Shown here: piece by piece, positions 51,430 through 60,686 of the stretch
Layout of the letters: each line of letters opens with the position of its first letter
Position numbering within the stretch: position 1 is the first letter of the stretch
Assembly (NCBI RefSeq): GCF_025813715.1
Contig: NZ_CP107532.1
Location: 2,604,001-2,668,000 of the forward strand
Direction: 5' to 3'
Length of the DNA stretch: 64,000 nt
Source: Methylobacterium sp. FF17
GTDB lineage: Bacteria > Pseudomonadota > Alphaproteobacteria > Rhizobiales > Beijerinckiaceae
The notes under the pieces: generated by a model
Told to the model about the DNA's origin: nothing
The model's database searches: none
Seen by the model: the letters and a program-made list of their open reading frames with translations, nothing else
Program-made: the position numbers and the translations under genes

Positions 51430-52317
51430 ATGGCTGAAAACAGCAAGCGCATCGCCGTGACCGGAGGCCATGGCAAGGTCGGCAGGACCCTCGTCCCTTA
51501 CCTTAAGGACAAGGGCTACGAGGTCTTCGTCATCGACCGCGATGCGCCCACCGATCCGAATGAGTTGGCGATGGTCGCCGACCTGACTGACTTCGGCCAG
51601 GCGCTCGACGCCCTGTCGTCCGCCGGGGAGGACACCTACGCCCACGCCGAACCCAAGGCGTTCGACGTCGTCGTTCACCTCGCCAGCATCCCGCACCCGC
51701 GCATGCTGCCGGACAGCGACGAGTTCCGGCTCAACATGATGGCGACCTACAACGTCTTCGAGGCGGCTCGCCGGCTCGGCATCAAGGACATCGTCTGGGC
51801 GGCCAGCGAAGTCGGCATCGGCGTACCGTTCGACAAGACCGACGCCCCCTACGTCCCGGTGGACGATGACTACCCGATGCGCGGCTTCAACGTCTACGCG
51901 CTCACCAAGGTGCTGGGCGAGGAGATGGCGCGCCAGTTCTGCCTCAACGATCCTGAGATGCGCATTACCTGCCTGCGGCTTTCGAACGTCATGGACCCGC
52001 AGGAATACGCCAGGTTCGAGGGCTGGCAGGACGACCCGACCCGGCGCCTCTGGAACATGTGGACCTACATCGACAACCGCGACGCCGCCCAGGCCATCGA
52101 GTGCGCGATCCGGTACGAGGCCCGCGGCAAGGACGCGTTCCTGATCACCAATGACGAGACGGTGATGCGCACGCCGACGGCGGAGCTCCTCGAACGCCAT
52201 TTCCCGAAGGCGGAGCGGCGCAAGGCGTTCGCCGGCAACGAGGTCATCCTCTCGAACGAGAAGGCCAAGCGGGTCCTGGGCTTCAAGCCGGTCCACCATT
52301 GGACCGACGAGGTCTGA
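51430..52317 (+). CDS. NAD-dependent epimerase/dehydratase-like protein
   Basis: This 295-residue extended SDR starts with RIAVTGGHGKVGRTLVPYLK (Rossmann G-x-x-G-x-x-G). It has VVVHLASIPHPRML, the catalytic VYALTKVLGE (Tyr-x3-Lys) and a C-terminal LSNEKAKRVLGFKP. It resembles NAD-dependent epimerase/dehydratase family proteins of varied substrates (sugar or other oxidised carbohydrate intermediates). It leads an operon with a HAD hydrolase 5 bp on. An in-frame ATG at 51340 is possible; 51430 is favoured by conservation. Confidence 0.78.
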   Translation: MAENSKRIAVTGGHGKVGRTLVPYLKDKGYEVFVIDRDAPTDPNELAMVADLTDFGQALDALSSAGEDTYAHAEPKAFDVVVHLASIPHPRMLPDSDEFRLNMMATYNVFEAARRLGIKDIVWAASEVGIGVPFDKTDAPYVPVDDDYPMRGFNVYALTKVLGEEMARQFCLNDPEMRITCLRLSNVMDPQEYARFEGWQDDPTRRLWNMWTYIDNRDAAQAIECAIRYEARGKDAFLITNDETVMRTPTAELLERHFPKAERRKAFAGNEVILSNEKAKRVLGFKPVHHWTDEV

Positions 52318-52321
52318 GGGC

Positions 52322-53047
52322 ATGACCGGTCTTGATCACCTGGGATTCCTCGGCTTCGACACCTTCGGCACGGTGGTCGATTGGCGCTCGGGCGTCGCCC
52401 GTTCTGCTGCGCCGTTCCTCGACCGCCATGGCATCGGCCTCGATCCGTTCGCCCTCGCCGACGAGTGGCGGTCCCTCTACCAGCCGGCGATGGAGGAGGT
52501 GCGCTCGGGCCGTCGTCCCTGGGTCCGCCTCGACGTCCTCAACGGCGAGAACCTGAGGGCCGTGCTGGGCCGGCACGGCGTGGCGGTCTGTGACCTCCCG
52601 GACGGCGAACTCACCGATCTCAACCGGGCCTGGGAACGGCTCGACACCTGGCCCGACAGCGTCGAGGGACTGACCCGCCTCAAAAGGCGGTTCGCCATCG
52701 GCCCGCTCTCCAACGGCCACCTCGCCGGCATGATGCGGCTCGCCCGGTTCGGCGGCCTGCCCTGGGACGTCATCGTCGGGGCCGAGATCGCCCGATCCTA
52801 CAAGCCGATGCCCGAGACCTACCTGCGCTCGGCCGAGGCGGTCGGCCTGCCGCCGGAACGCGTCGGCATGGTCGCCGTGCACAACGACGACCTCAAGGCC
52901 GCCCGGGCCTGCGGCCTGCGCACCGTGTTCGTCCGCCGGCCTCACGAGCACGGCCCGGGCCAAACCACCGACCTCGCCCCCGCCGGACGCTGGGACATCG
53001 TCGTCGACAGCCTCACCGAGGCCGCCGACGCCCTCGGCTGCCCCTGA
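52322..53047 (+). CDS. Type II haloacid dehalogenase-like HAD hydrolase
   Basis: This 241-residue protein has HAD motif I FLGFDTFGTVVDW with Asp13 as nucleophile. Motif II is IGPLSNGH (Ser), and motif III/IV is YKPMPETYLRSAEA (Lys) with VAVHNDDLKAARA (Asp-Asp). The helical cap (WRSLYQPAMEEVRSGRRPW) follows motif I. This is the type II haloacid dehalogenase layout, in which the first Asp attacks a 2-haloacid carbon, but a phosphatase is also possible. It lies 5 bp after the epimerase gene. Confidence 0.82.
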   Translation: MTGLDHLGFLGFDTFGTVVDWRSGVARSAAPFLDRHGIGLDPFALADEWRSLYQPAMEEVRSGRRPWVRLDVLNGENLRAVLGRHGVAVCDLPDGELTDLNRAWERLDTWPDSVEGLTRLKRRFAIGPLSNGHLAGMMRLARFGGLPWDVIVGAEIARSYKPMPETYLRSAEAVGLPPERVGMVAVHNDDLKAARACGLRTVFVRRPHEHGPGQTTDLAPAGRWDIVVDSLTEAADALGCP

Positions 53048-53063
53048 ATCGGAGATCACCGAC

Positions 53064-53873
53064 ATGACCGACACCCATCGCCCGCTCGCGCTCGTCACGG
53101 GCGCGTCCAGCGGCATTGGCTACGAGCTCGCCCGGCTGTTCGCGGCCGACGGCCACGACGTCCTCATCACGGCGACCGGCCAGAACGACGGCCTGGAGCG
53201 CACCGCCGACGCGGTCCGCGCGACCGGCGTCGAGGCCATCGTCGTGAAGGCCCACCTCACCGAGTACGACGGCGTCGAGGCTCTCGCCCAGGCCGTGGCC
53301 GGGACAGGTCGCCCCCTGGCTGCGGCGGCCCTGAACGCCGGCGTCGACGTCGGCGGCTACTTCGTCGGCGGGATCGACCTCGCGGCCGAGCTGAAGATGA
53401 TCCAGCTCAACGTCGTCTCGCAGGTTCACCTGACCAAGCGGCTTCTGCCGGCGATGGTGGAGCGCGGCGCGGGCCGGCTACTCTATACGGCCTCAATCTC
53501 CGGCACGATGCCAACCCCCTACGAGGCCGTCTACGGCGGCACGAAGGCCTTCCTGATCAGCTTCGTCGAGGCGGTGAAGGAGGAGGTGAAGGACAGTGGC
53601 GTCAGCTTCACGCTGCTGCTGCCGGGCGAGGTCGATACCCCGTTCTGGCACCGCGCCGGCATGGATACGACCAAGCTCGGCCTGGGCGAGAAGGCCGCCC
53701 CGACCAAGGTCGCCCAGGAGGGCTACGAGGCGATGAAGGCCGGCAAGGACCGCGTGGTCGCCGGCAAGCCCGGCTCGAAATTCATCGGCCGGGTGCTCAA
53801 CAACATCCTGCCCGACACCGCCAAGGCCGCGGCCCATTCCGGCGGGGCGGAGCCCGGCTCGGGTTTGAAGTGA
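53064..53873 (+). CDS. Short-chain dehydrogenase/reductase
   Basis: This 269-residue SDR has the GASSGIG cofactor motif at 13-19 and ALNAG in place of NNAG. The catalytic residues are Ser in YTASISGTMP, Tyr157 and Lys161 in VYGGTKAF. It is a close relative of the SDR at 55651 (both carry the same GTMPTPYE/ATMPTPYE pre-Tyr block), so the two probably arose by duplication. It lies 16 bp after the HAD gene in the LysR-linked operon. The C-terminal tail is variable. The substrate is unknown. Confidence 0.85.
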   Translation: MTDTHRPLALVTGASSGIGYELARLFAADGHDVLITATGQNDGLERTADAVRATGVEAIVVKAHLTEYDGVEALAQAVAGTGRPLAAAALNAGVDVGGYFVGGIDLAAELKMIQLNVVSQVHLTKRLLPAMVERGAGRLLYTASISGTMPTPYEAVYGGTKAFLISFVEAVKEEVKDSGVSFTLLLPGEVDTPFWHRAGMDTTKLGLGEKAAPTKVAQEGYEAMKAGKDRVVAGKPGSKFIGRVLNNILPDTAKAAAHSGGAEPGSGLK

Positions 53874-53880
53874 GGGGGCG

Positions 53881-54741
53881 ATGACGATGAACGACGATCT
53901 TCTCGCACCGGGCCGCGTCGCGGTCATCACCGGCGCGGCGCTCGGGATCGGCGCCGCTGCCGCACGGCACTTCTCCGCGCTTGGCATGAGGCTCTGCCTC
54001 CTCGACCGGAACGAGGACGCCCTCCGGGATCTCGCCGCCGATCTTGGCCGGGGGGCGGACGTACGGACCACGGTCGGTGACGTCACGTCCGCCGACGACC
54101 TGAACGCGCTGTGCGCATCGGCCTACGTCGGCTTCGGCGAGGTCGCGGTCCTGATGAACAACGCCGGCGTCATCGCCGGCGCCGGGCCTTGGACCGATCC
54201 GTCCGCCTGGCGCCGCCAGCTTGAGGTGAACCTGCTTTCCATCGTCACGGCGCAATCGATCTTCGTGCCGCGTATGCTCGCCCAGGTCGGACGCGGGGCG
54301 GTCGTCAACCTCGGCTCGAAGGAGGGCATCACCACCCCACCCGGCAACGCCGCCTACTCGGTCGCCAAGGCCGGTGTGAAGGTGCTGACCGAGCAGTTGG
54401 CGCACGAGCTGCGCGCCGAGGCCGGGAACAAGGTGACGGCCCATCTGCTCGTTCCGGGGTACACCTGGACGCCAATGAACGCCGCCCGGAAGCCCGCCGG
54501 CGCAACCATGCCCGACGAGGCATGGACGGCGGAGCGCCTGCTCGCCCACTTCGAGGGCCGCTTCCGACGCGGGGACTTCTACATCCTCTGCCCGGACAAC
54601 GTCGTCACGCCCGAGCTCGACGCCGCCCGCATCCTCTGGGGCGCCCGGGACATCACCGAGAACCGGCCGGCGCTCTCGCGTTGGCACCCCGACTGGACGG
54701 GGCGCTTCGACGCCTTCGTCGCACAGGAGGCTGGCACATGA
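53881..54741 (+). CDS. Short-chain dehydrogenase/reductase
   Basis: This 286-residue SDR has TGAALGIGAAA for cofactor binding (17-27) and MNNAGVIAGAG. Ser146 is in NLGSKEGITT, and Tyr159 and Lys163 are in AYSVAKAGVK. A long C-terminus (about 240-286) contains YILCPDNVVTPELDAARILW. It starts 7 bp after the previous SDR and overlaps the following reductase by 4 bp (ATGA), so the genes are coupled. The group includes NAD-dependent dehydrogenases of varied substrates. Confidence 0.82.
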   Translation: MTMNDDLLAPGRVAVITGAALGIGAAAARHFSALGMRLCLLDRNEDALRDLAADLGRGADVRTTVGDVTSADDLNALCASAYVGFGEVAVLMNNAGVIAGAGPWTDPSAWRRQLEVNLLSIVTAQSIFVPRMLAQVGRGAVVNLGSKEGITTPPGNAAYSVAKAGVKVLTEQLAHELRAEAGNKVTAHLLVPGYTWTPMNAARKPAGATMPDEAWTAERLLAHFEGRFRRGDFYILCPDNVVTPELDAARILWGARDITENRPALSRWHPDWTGRFDAFVAQEAGT

Positions 54742-55442
54742 GGCCGTACGTCATCTGCCACATGATGGGTCCTCTAGACGGGGAGTTGCTCGTCGACCGC
54801 TGGAGCCCGTCGACGGGGCGCTCGTCGGAGTCGTTGGTCGCGGAATACGACCGCGTGCACGAGGCGCTGGAGGGCGACGCGTGGATCGCTGGCCGGGCCG
54901 TTGGCGAGGAATTCGCCGAGGGACGGCCGCACCCGCAGGAGCCGGTGCCCGCGGTAGAGCGTCCGGTCCACGTCGCGCGGGCTGGAGCCGAGGAATACGC
55001 GATTCTGATCGACCAGCACGGCAAGCTGCACTGGACCGGGCCGGAGACCTACGGGGCGCCCCTCGTCATGATCCTGGCCCGGGACGTCCCCGACGCGCAC
55101 CTCGCCGAACTCGCCGCCGACGGCATCTCCTACGTCGTGTCGGAAGGCCCGGAGATCGATCTCGGGCGAACGCTCGACGTGCTGGCCTCAGCCTTCGGCG
55201 TCCGCCGGCTGATCCTGGAAGGGGGTGCCCGGACCAACGCCGCGTTCCTGAAGGCGGGACTGGTGGACGAGATCAGCCTGGTGTTGTTCCCGGCCATCGG
55301 CGGCCATTCGGGAAGCCAGTCCCTGTTCGAGGCAGGCGAGGACGGACTGGCCGACCGTGTCCGGCTGAGCCTCGTCTCCACCGAGGTCCGCACGGCGGGC
55401 GCCGTCGCCCTCCGGTACCGCGTCGCCTACGCGCCAGTGTAA
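54738..55442 (+). CDS. RibD C-terminal/DHFR-fold reductase
   Basis: This 234-residue protein starts RPYVICHMMGPLDGELLVDR, as in RibD C-terminal and related dihydrofolate-reductase-fold proteins. SYVVSEGPEIDLGRTLDVLA and the NADPH-binding GVRRLILEGGARTNAAFLKA follow. It probably reduces a small heterocyclic or other substrate with NADPH. The start overlaps the previous SDR stop by 4 bp. A gap of 208 bp follows before the next SDR, so a second promoter is possible there. Confidence 0.8.
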   Translation: MRPYVICHMMGPLDGELLVDRWSPSTGRSSESLVAEYDRVHEALEGDAWIAGRAVGEEFAEGRPHPQEPVPAVERPVHVARAGAEEYAILIDQHGKLHWTGPETYGAPLVMILARDVPDAHLAELAADGISYVVSEGPEIDLGRTLDVLASAFGVRRLILEGGARTNAAFLKAGLVDEISLVLFPAIGGHSGSQSLFEAGEDGLADRVRLSLVSTEVRTAGAVALRYRVAYAPV

Positions 55443-55650
55443 TCCGACCCACAAACCGAGGTGAACCCCACTCAACTCGGCGTGCAATCCAAGTGAACGG
55501 ATTAGAGGCAGCCAACGGCCTCCGGCTTCGTTAAGTCTTCGTCACCGCATCGACACCGAGCGGCGCCCCGGGCGCCGAACCACACGGGAGGTCCCCTCCC
55601 GCGAACGATGCCCCATGCCCGCATCACCCTACAAACCAAGGATTGAGATT

Positions 55651-56436
55651 ATGACCACCCAACGTCCCCTCGCCCTCGTCTCCGGCGGCTCGTCCGGCAT
55701 CGGCTTCGAGCTTGCCAAGCAGTTCGCCCAAAACGGCTTCGACGTCGCCATCTCCGGCTCCAGCGACAAGGTGCACGCCGCGGCCGACGCCCTGCGCGAG
55801 CTCGGCGCCGAAGCCTACCCACACAAGGCCGATGCCGCGACCTACGAAGGCGTCGAGGGCTTCTGGACCTTCGTGACCGGGCTCGGCCGGCCGGTCGAGG
55901 CCGCGGCGCTCAACGTCGGCATCGGCCAGGGCGGCGCCTTCGTCGACAACACGCTGGAGGCCGAGTTCCGGCTGATCGCAGTCAACATCACCGGCACCGT
56001 GCACCTGGCCAAGCGCGTCGTGCAGCACATGGTCCCGAACGGGCGCGGCCGCATCCTGATCACGTCCTCGGTCTCGGCCACGATGCCGACCCCCTACGAG
56101 ACCGTCTACGGCCCGTCGAAGGCTTTCGGCTTCATGTTCGCCGAGAGCCTGCGCGAGGAGCTCCGTGAGACCGTCGTGACCGTGACGGCCCTGCTGCCCG
56201 GCGCCACCGACAGCCAGTTCCACAAGAACGCCGGCATGGCCTCCAGCGCCATCGACCAGGGCAAAAAGAACGACAAGACCGAGGTCGCCCGGCAGGGCTT
56301 CGAGGCCCTGATGAACGACGTCGACCACGTCGTCGGCGGCGACGAGGAGACCAAGCAGACGGTCGTCGACAACCGCGTCACGCCCGAGCCGGTGAAGGCC
56401 GCGCGCCACGCCGAGAAGACGAAGCTGCAGGGCTGA
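55651..56436 (+). CDS. Short-chain dehydrogenase/reductase (duplicate-like)
   Basis: The 261-residue SDR has SGGSSGIGFE (11-20) and LNVGIGQG instead of NNAG. Ser140 is in ITSSVSATMPTPYE, and Tyr153 and Lys157 are in VYGPSKAFGF. Its layout is very close to that of the SDR at 53064, with the same PTPYE block before the active-site Tyr. The ATG at 55651 is natural, and an in-frame start at 55615 adds only a short tail. It is followed 11 bp later by another SDR. Confidence 0.82.
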   Translation: MTTQRPLALVSGGSSGIGFELAKQFAQNGFDVAISGSSDKVHAAADALRELGAEAYPHKADAATYEGVEGFWTFVTGLGRPVEAAALNVGIGQGGAFVDNTLEAEFRLIAVNITGTVHLAKRVVQHMVPNGRGRILITSSVSATMPTPYETVYGPSKAFGFMFAESLREELRETVVTVTALLPGATDSQFHKNAGMASSAIDQGKKNDKTEVARQGFEALMNDVDHVVGGDEETKQTVVDNRVTPEPVKAARHAEKTKLQG

Positions 56437-56447
56437 GGGGGATCACC

Positions 56448-57191
56448 ATGAGCAACCTCACGAACGCGGTGACGGTCGTCACCGGTGCCTCCTCCGGGAT
56501 CGGCGCGGCCACCGCCAAGCGGCTCGCGGCCTCGGGCGCCAAGGTCGTCCTGGCCGCCCGCAACGAGGACAAGCTGCGCGCCCTGGTCTCCGAGATCACG
56601 GAGGCCGGGGGGACGGCGAAGTACAGGGTCACCGACGTCACCGACCGAGCCGACGCCAAGGCTCTCGCCGCCTTCGCCGAGGAGACCTACGGCGCGGTCG
56701 ACGTCCTGGTGAACAACGCCGGCCTGATGCTCTTCTCCGCCTGGAAGGACACGGCGGTCGACGACTGGGACCGGATGATCGACACCAACCTACGCGGCTA
56801 CCTCCACGCCATCGCGGCGGTGCTGCCGTCAATGCTGAAGCGCCGGTCCGGGCGCATCCTGAACATGAGCTCGGTCGCCGGCATCAACGTCGGCGAGGGC
56901 GCAGGCGTCTACAGCGCGACCAAGTTCTTCGTCCGGGCCATCACCGAGAGCCTACGCAAGGAGGTCGGCGTCGCGAACGGCATCCAGGTGTCGATGGTGA
57001 GCCCCGGCGTGATCGACACGGGTTGGGCCGACAAGGTCTCGGACGCCGAGGGGCACAAGGCGGCGACCGAGCTGAACAAGGACGCCATCCCCGCCGAGGT
57101 CGTCGCGGACGCGGTGGCCTACGCCCTCGACCAGCCCGCGAACGTGACCGTGAGCGACGTCGTCGTCCATCCCACAAAGCAGGGTTGGTGA
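56448..57191 (+). CDS. Short-chain dehydrogenase/reductase
   Basis: This classical SDR of 247 residues has GASSGIGAATAKRLA at 13-27 and VLVNNAGLMLFSAW. Ser141 is in LNMSSVAGINVG, and Tyr155 and Lys159 are in VYSATKFFVR. The DWDRMIDTNLRGYLHAIAAV block and the C-terminal NVTVSDVVVHPTKQGW match the YdfG-type (3-hydroxy acid dehydrogenase-like) group. It follows the previous SDR by 11 bp and precedes the hydrolase gene by 65 bp. Confidence 0.85.
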   Translation: MSNLTNAVTVVTGASSGIGAATAKRLAASGAKVVLAARNEDKLRALVSEITEAGGTAKYRVTDVTDRADAKALAAFAEETYGAVDVLVNNAGLMLFSAWKDTAVDDWDRMIDTNLRGYLHAIAAVLPSMLKRRSGRILNMSSVAGINVGEGAGVYSATKFFVRAITESLRKEVGVANGIQVSMVSPGVIDTGWADKVSDAEGHKAATELNKDAIPAEVVADAVAYALDQPANVTVSDVVVHPTKQGW

Positions 57192-57256
57192 ACCTCGCGA
57201 CCAGCACGCGACCACGGTTCGGCGCCGGCATCCGCCCCCCCGATCAGGAGAGAACC

Positions 57257-58138
57257 ATGCGCGAGAACTGGGGCAACGCGACCATCGAATGGGGTTCGGC
57301 CGAGGTCGAGCCCGGCATCCGCATCCATCACGGCGTCGCTGGGACGGGCGAGCGTACCGTGCTGCTGATTCACGGCTACCCGGAGACGGCCTATGCCTGG
57401 CGCCGGGTAGTCCCCCTTCTCGTCGCTGCGGGCCTGCGCGTCGTAGTCCCGGACTATCGCGGCGCTGGCGGCTCCTCGAAGCCGCCGAGCGGCTACGACA
57501 AGCACACCATGGCGGGTGACCTCCACGCGCTGCTCTACGACCACCTGGGCCTCACCGGACCGGTAACGGTAGTCGGGCACGACATCGGCATGATGGTCGC
57601 CTACGCATTCGCCCGTCGATTCCCGGACCGGACCGAGCGGCTCGTCGTGATGGAGGCGCCGCTGCCCGGTACCGCCGCCTATGACAAGGCGCTCGTGGAC
57701 ACCGACCGCCTCTGGCACTTCCAGTTCCATCGCGCCCCGGACGTGCCCGAACTCCTCACCGCCGGGCGGGAGCAGCTCTACCTGGAGCGCTTCTACCAGG
57801 ACCTTGCCTTCCACACCGAGGCCATCGGCCTTGAGGCAGTCGCCCGCTACGTGCGTGCCTTCTCGCGTCCCGGCGCGATGCGGGCGGGCTTCGAACTCTA
57901 CCGCGCATTCCCGACGGACGCCGAGCGCAACCGCGCGGACCTCGACCGGGACGGCAAACTGACAATGCCGGTACTAGCGCTCTCGGGCGCGGCCAGTGCG
58001 TTCGCTTCCTTCACAAAAGGGATGATGCGCGAGGTCGCGGGGGACGTAACCTTTCGCACCATCGAGCGGGCGAACCATTGGGTGCCCGAGGAAAATGCCG
58101 AGGGGCTTGTCGACGCCATCAAGGTGTTCGCCCGATGA
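57257..58138 (+). CDS. Alpha/beta hydrolase, epoxide hydrolase / dehalogenase-like
   Basis: This 293-residue enzyme has LLIHGYPETAYAWRR (oxyanion HG) and the nucleophile elbow VVGHDIGMMVAYAFAR with Asp109 instead of Ser. That is typical of epoxide hydrolases and haloalkane dehalogenases. The catalytic His is in RANHWVPEENAEGL near the C-terminus. GGAGAG precedes the ATG. With the HAD dehalogenase, reductases and SDRs in the same run, it fits a pathway that opens epoxides or removes halogen from an organic substrate. The substrate itself is not known. Confidence 0.85.
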   Translation: MRENWGNATIEWGSAEVEPGIRIHHGVAGTGERTVLLIHGYPETAYAWRRVVPLLVAAGLRVVVPDYRGAGGSSKPPSGYDKHTMAGDLHALLYDHLGLTGPVTVVGHDIGMMVAYAFARRFPDRTERLVVMEAPLPGTAAYDKALVDTDRLWHFQFHRAPDVPELLTAGREQLYLERFYQDLAFHTEAIGLEAVARYVRAFSRPGAMRAGFELYRAFPTDAERNRADLDRDGKLTMPVLALSGAASAFASFTKGMMREVAGDVTFRTIERANHWVPEENAEGLVDAIKVFAR

Positions 58139-58308
58139 CATGGACGTCTGCTTCCAGGGATCGGACGCATCCGGCTGTATGACCATGTTGGGTCGGAACC
58201 CGCCCGTCCGCTCTACGACTTGGTCGAGTGGTCTTCAATCCGTCCGTTTCCAGGCATAGAACCCCGAAAGCCGCCCTCGGACCTTCGGTTACCAGGCGCG
58301 CGAGGCCG

Positions 58309-60342
58309 TCACTTCCTCAGCGGCACGCCCTTCGTGGTGAAGCGCGGCGCGCCTGGATGGCGCATGGTGCGCGGCTGACCGCCCGCCTTACCCATACCCG
58401 TTCCCGGCGGCTGCGAGGACGGAACGAGCTGGTCCGGCTTCGGCCCGATCAGGTCCGCGCGGCCCATCGCCCGCAGCGCCTCGCGCAACAGGGGCCAGTT
58501 CTCGGGGTCGTGGTAGCGCAGGAACGCCTTGTGCAGCCGGCGCTGTCGCATCCCCTTGATCGCGTCGACCGGCTCGCTGCCACCGCGCCGCACGCCCTGC
58601 AGCGGGTTGATCTCGGTGTGATACATGGTCGTGGCCGTCGCCATCGGCGAGGGCAGGAACGTCTGGACCTGATCGGCGCGATAGTCGTTCTTCTTCAGCC
58701 AGATCGCGAGGTTGAGCATATCCTCGTCAGTGGTGCCGGGATGCGCCGCGATGAAGTACGGGATCAGGTAGTATTTCTTGCCGGCCTTCTTGGCGGCGGC
58801 GTCGAACATCTCCTTGAATCGGTCGTAGGTGCCGATCCCCGGCTTCATCATCAGGTCGAGGGGGCCGCGCTCGGTATGCTCGGGCGCGATCTTGAGACGG
58901 CCACCGACGTGATGGGTCACGAGTTCCTCGACGTATTCGGGGCTCCGCACCGCGAGGTCGTAGCGCACGCCGGAGGCGACCATCACCTTCTTGACGCCCT
59001 CCACCTCGCGGACCTTGCGATAGAGCCGGATGAGGTCGTCGTGGGAGGTGTTGAGGTTCGGGCAGATGTCCGGGAACACACAGGACGGCAGGCGGCACGC
59101 CGCCTCGATCTTCGGGTCCTTGCAGGCCATCCGGTACATGTTCGCCGTCGGCCCGCCGACATCCGAGATCACGCCCGTGAAGCCCGGCGTCTTGTCGCGA
59201 ATGTGCTCGATCTCGCGCAGGATCGAGCCCTCCGAGCGGTTCTGGATGACGCGGCCCTCGTGCTCGGTGATGGAGCAGAAGGTGCAGCCGCCGAAGCAGC
59301 CGCGCATGATCGTCACCGAGAACTTGATCATGTCCCAGGCGGGGATCTTGGCATCGCCGTAGGAGGGATGCGGCGCGCGGGCGTAGGGCAGGTCGTAGAC
59401 CGCATCCATCTCCTCGCTGGAGAGCGGGATCGGTGGCGGGTTCAGCCAGAGGTCGCGATCGCCGTGGCGCTGGACGAGGGGGCGGGCGTTGCCGGGGTTG
59501 GCCTCCCGGTGCAGCACCCGCGAGGCGCGGGCATAGGCCTCCTTGTCGTCCTTGACCTCGTCGTAGGCGGGGAGCCGGATCACGGTGTCGCCGGGGCGGC
59601 GAGAGGCGGCCTCGTCGGCCGAATCGAGATCGTCGGCGGGCAACTCGGCGTAATGCGCGGGCACGCGGCGGAACAGGGCGACCCCCCGGACGGAGTCGAG
59701 CTGGTGCGGCGCCTCGCCCGCCGCGAGACGGTTCGCCACCTCGACCACCGCACGCTCGGCATTGCCGTAGAGGAGCAGATCCGCCTTCGCATCCGCCAGG
59801 ATCGAACGGCGCACCTTGTCGGACCAGTAATCGTAATGCGCGATCCGGCGCAGGGAGGCCTCGATGCCGCCGAGGATGATCGGCACGTCCTTGTAGGCCT
59901 CGCGGCAGCGCTGCGTGTAGACGATGGTCGAGCGGTCCGGGCGGGCGCCGCCTTGTCCGCCCGCCGTGTAGGCGTCGTCGCTTCGCAGGCGACGGTCCGC
60001 CGTGTAGCGGTTCACCATCGAATCGAGATTGCCGCCGGTCACGCCGAAGAACACCGTCGGCCGGCCCAGCGCCTTGAACGGTTCCGCCGATTGCCAGTCG
60101 GGCTGCGCGATGATGCCGACCCGGAAGCCCTGCGCTTCGAGCAGGCGGCCGATGATGGCCATGCCGAAGCTCGGATGATCCACATAGGCGTCGCCCGTCA
60201 CCAGGACGATGTCGCAGGCGTCCCACCCAAGCGCGTCCATCTCGGCGCGGCTCATCGGCAGGAACGGTGCCGCCTTGCTGAGAAGCGGCAGCTTGCAGGC
60301 GAGGGGAGCCGGGGATCGGCTCGCGGAAGCTTGAAGGTCCAT
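58309..60342 (-). CDS. YgiQ-family radical SAM protein
   Basis: This 677-residue protein has the YgiQ N-terminal domain ([40 protein letters not shown]). The radical SAM core has the CxxxCxxC cluster motif (CFGGCTFC, Cys349, Cys353 and Cys356). The C-terminal domain ends with PLRK. The family (UPF0313) binds a 4Fe-4S cluster and SAM; its substrate is unknown. It is transcribed away from the operon at 51-58 kb and stands alone. ATG 60342 is the natural start. Confidence 0.9.
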   Translation of the reverse strand: MDLQASASRSPAPLACKLPLLSKAAPFLPMSRAEMDALGWDACDIVLVTGDAYVDHPSFGMAIIGRLLEAQGFRVGIIAQPDWQSAEPFKALGRPTVFFGVTGGNLDSMVNRYTADRRLRSDDAYTAGGQGGARPDRSTIVYTQRCREAYKDVPIILGGIEASLRRIAHYDYWSDKVRRSILADAKADLLLYGNAERAVVEVANRLAAGEAPHQLDSVRGVALFRRVPAHYAELPADDLDSADEAASRRPGDTVIRLPAYDEVKDDKEAYARASRVLHREANPGNARPLVQRHGDRDLWLNPPPIPLSSEEMDAVYDLPYARAPHPSYGDAKIPAWDMIKFSVTIMRGCFGGCTFCSITEHEGRVIQNRSEGSILREIEHIRDKTPGFTGVISDVGGPTANMYRMACKDPKIEAACRLPSCVFPDICPNLNTSHDDLIRLYRKVREVEGVKKVMVASGVRYDLAVRSPEYVEELVTHHVGGRLKIAPEHTERGPLDLMMKPGIGTYDRFKEMFDAAAKKAGKKYYLIPYFIAAHPGTTDEDMLNLAIWLKKNDYRADQVQTFLPSPMATATTMYHTEINPLQGVRRGGSEPVDAIKGMRQRRLHKAFLRYHDPENWPLLREALRAMGRADLIGPKPDQLVPSSQPPGTGMGKAGGQPRTMRHPGAPRFTTKGVPLRK

Positions 60343-60686
60343 GGGGTCCGTGCATAGACCGCCAGGCCCGCGAGCTCAACGAAGAGCGGAGGGGCCCGGG
60401 AGCCGCGACCTCACGACAGCGGCCGAGACTGGCACTCACTCTGCACCAGACGCGAAACGCGGGCACAGGCCGGGCGGCGAGTCGTTTTTCGTTGGCCAGC
60501 GTCCATCCGACGGCGGTATCTGTTCAACCATCCGCCGATGGATCTCGGAAACGGTCCCTGGAAGGGCGAGGTTGGGTCGTCACCTGACGGTCCCGTCTCG
60601 TCCATGATGGGTGGCTTGCCACCCGTATCCTTCCGAGATGACAACGACGAAATCGGACGTCTACCAGGCCACCAACGGTCCCCGGC
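60343..60686. other. Intergenic region upstream of YgiQ
   Basis: 344 bp with only short, shadow-like frames. It should hold the YgiQ promoter. No repeat or hairpin of note was seen. Confidence 0.4.

Noticed and set aside
58228..60357. A long plus-strand open frame of about 700 codons opposite the YgiQ gene
   Set aside because: It is Arg/His/Gly-rich antisense sequence typical of high-GC DNA. The YgiQ frame on the minus strand has clear catalytic motifs.
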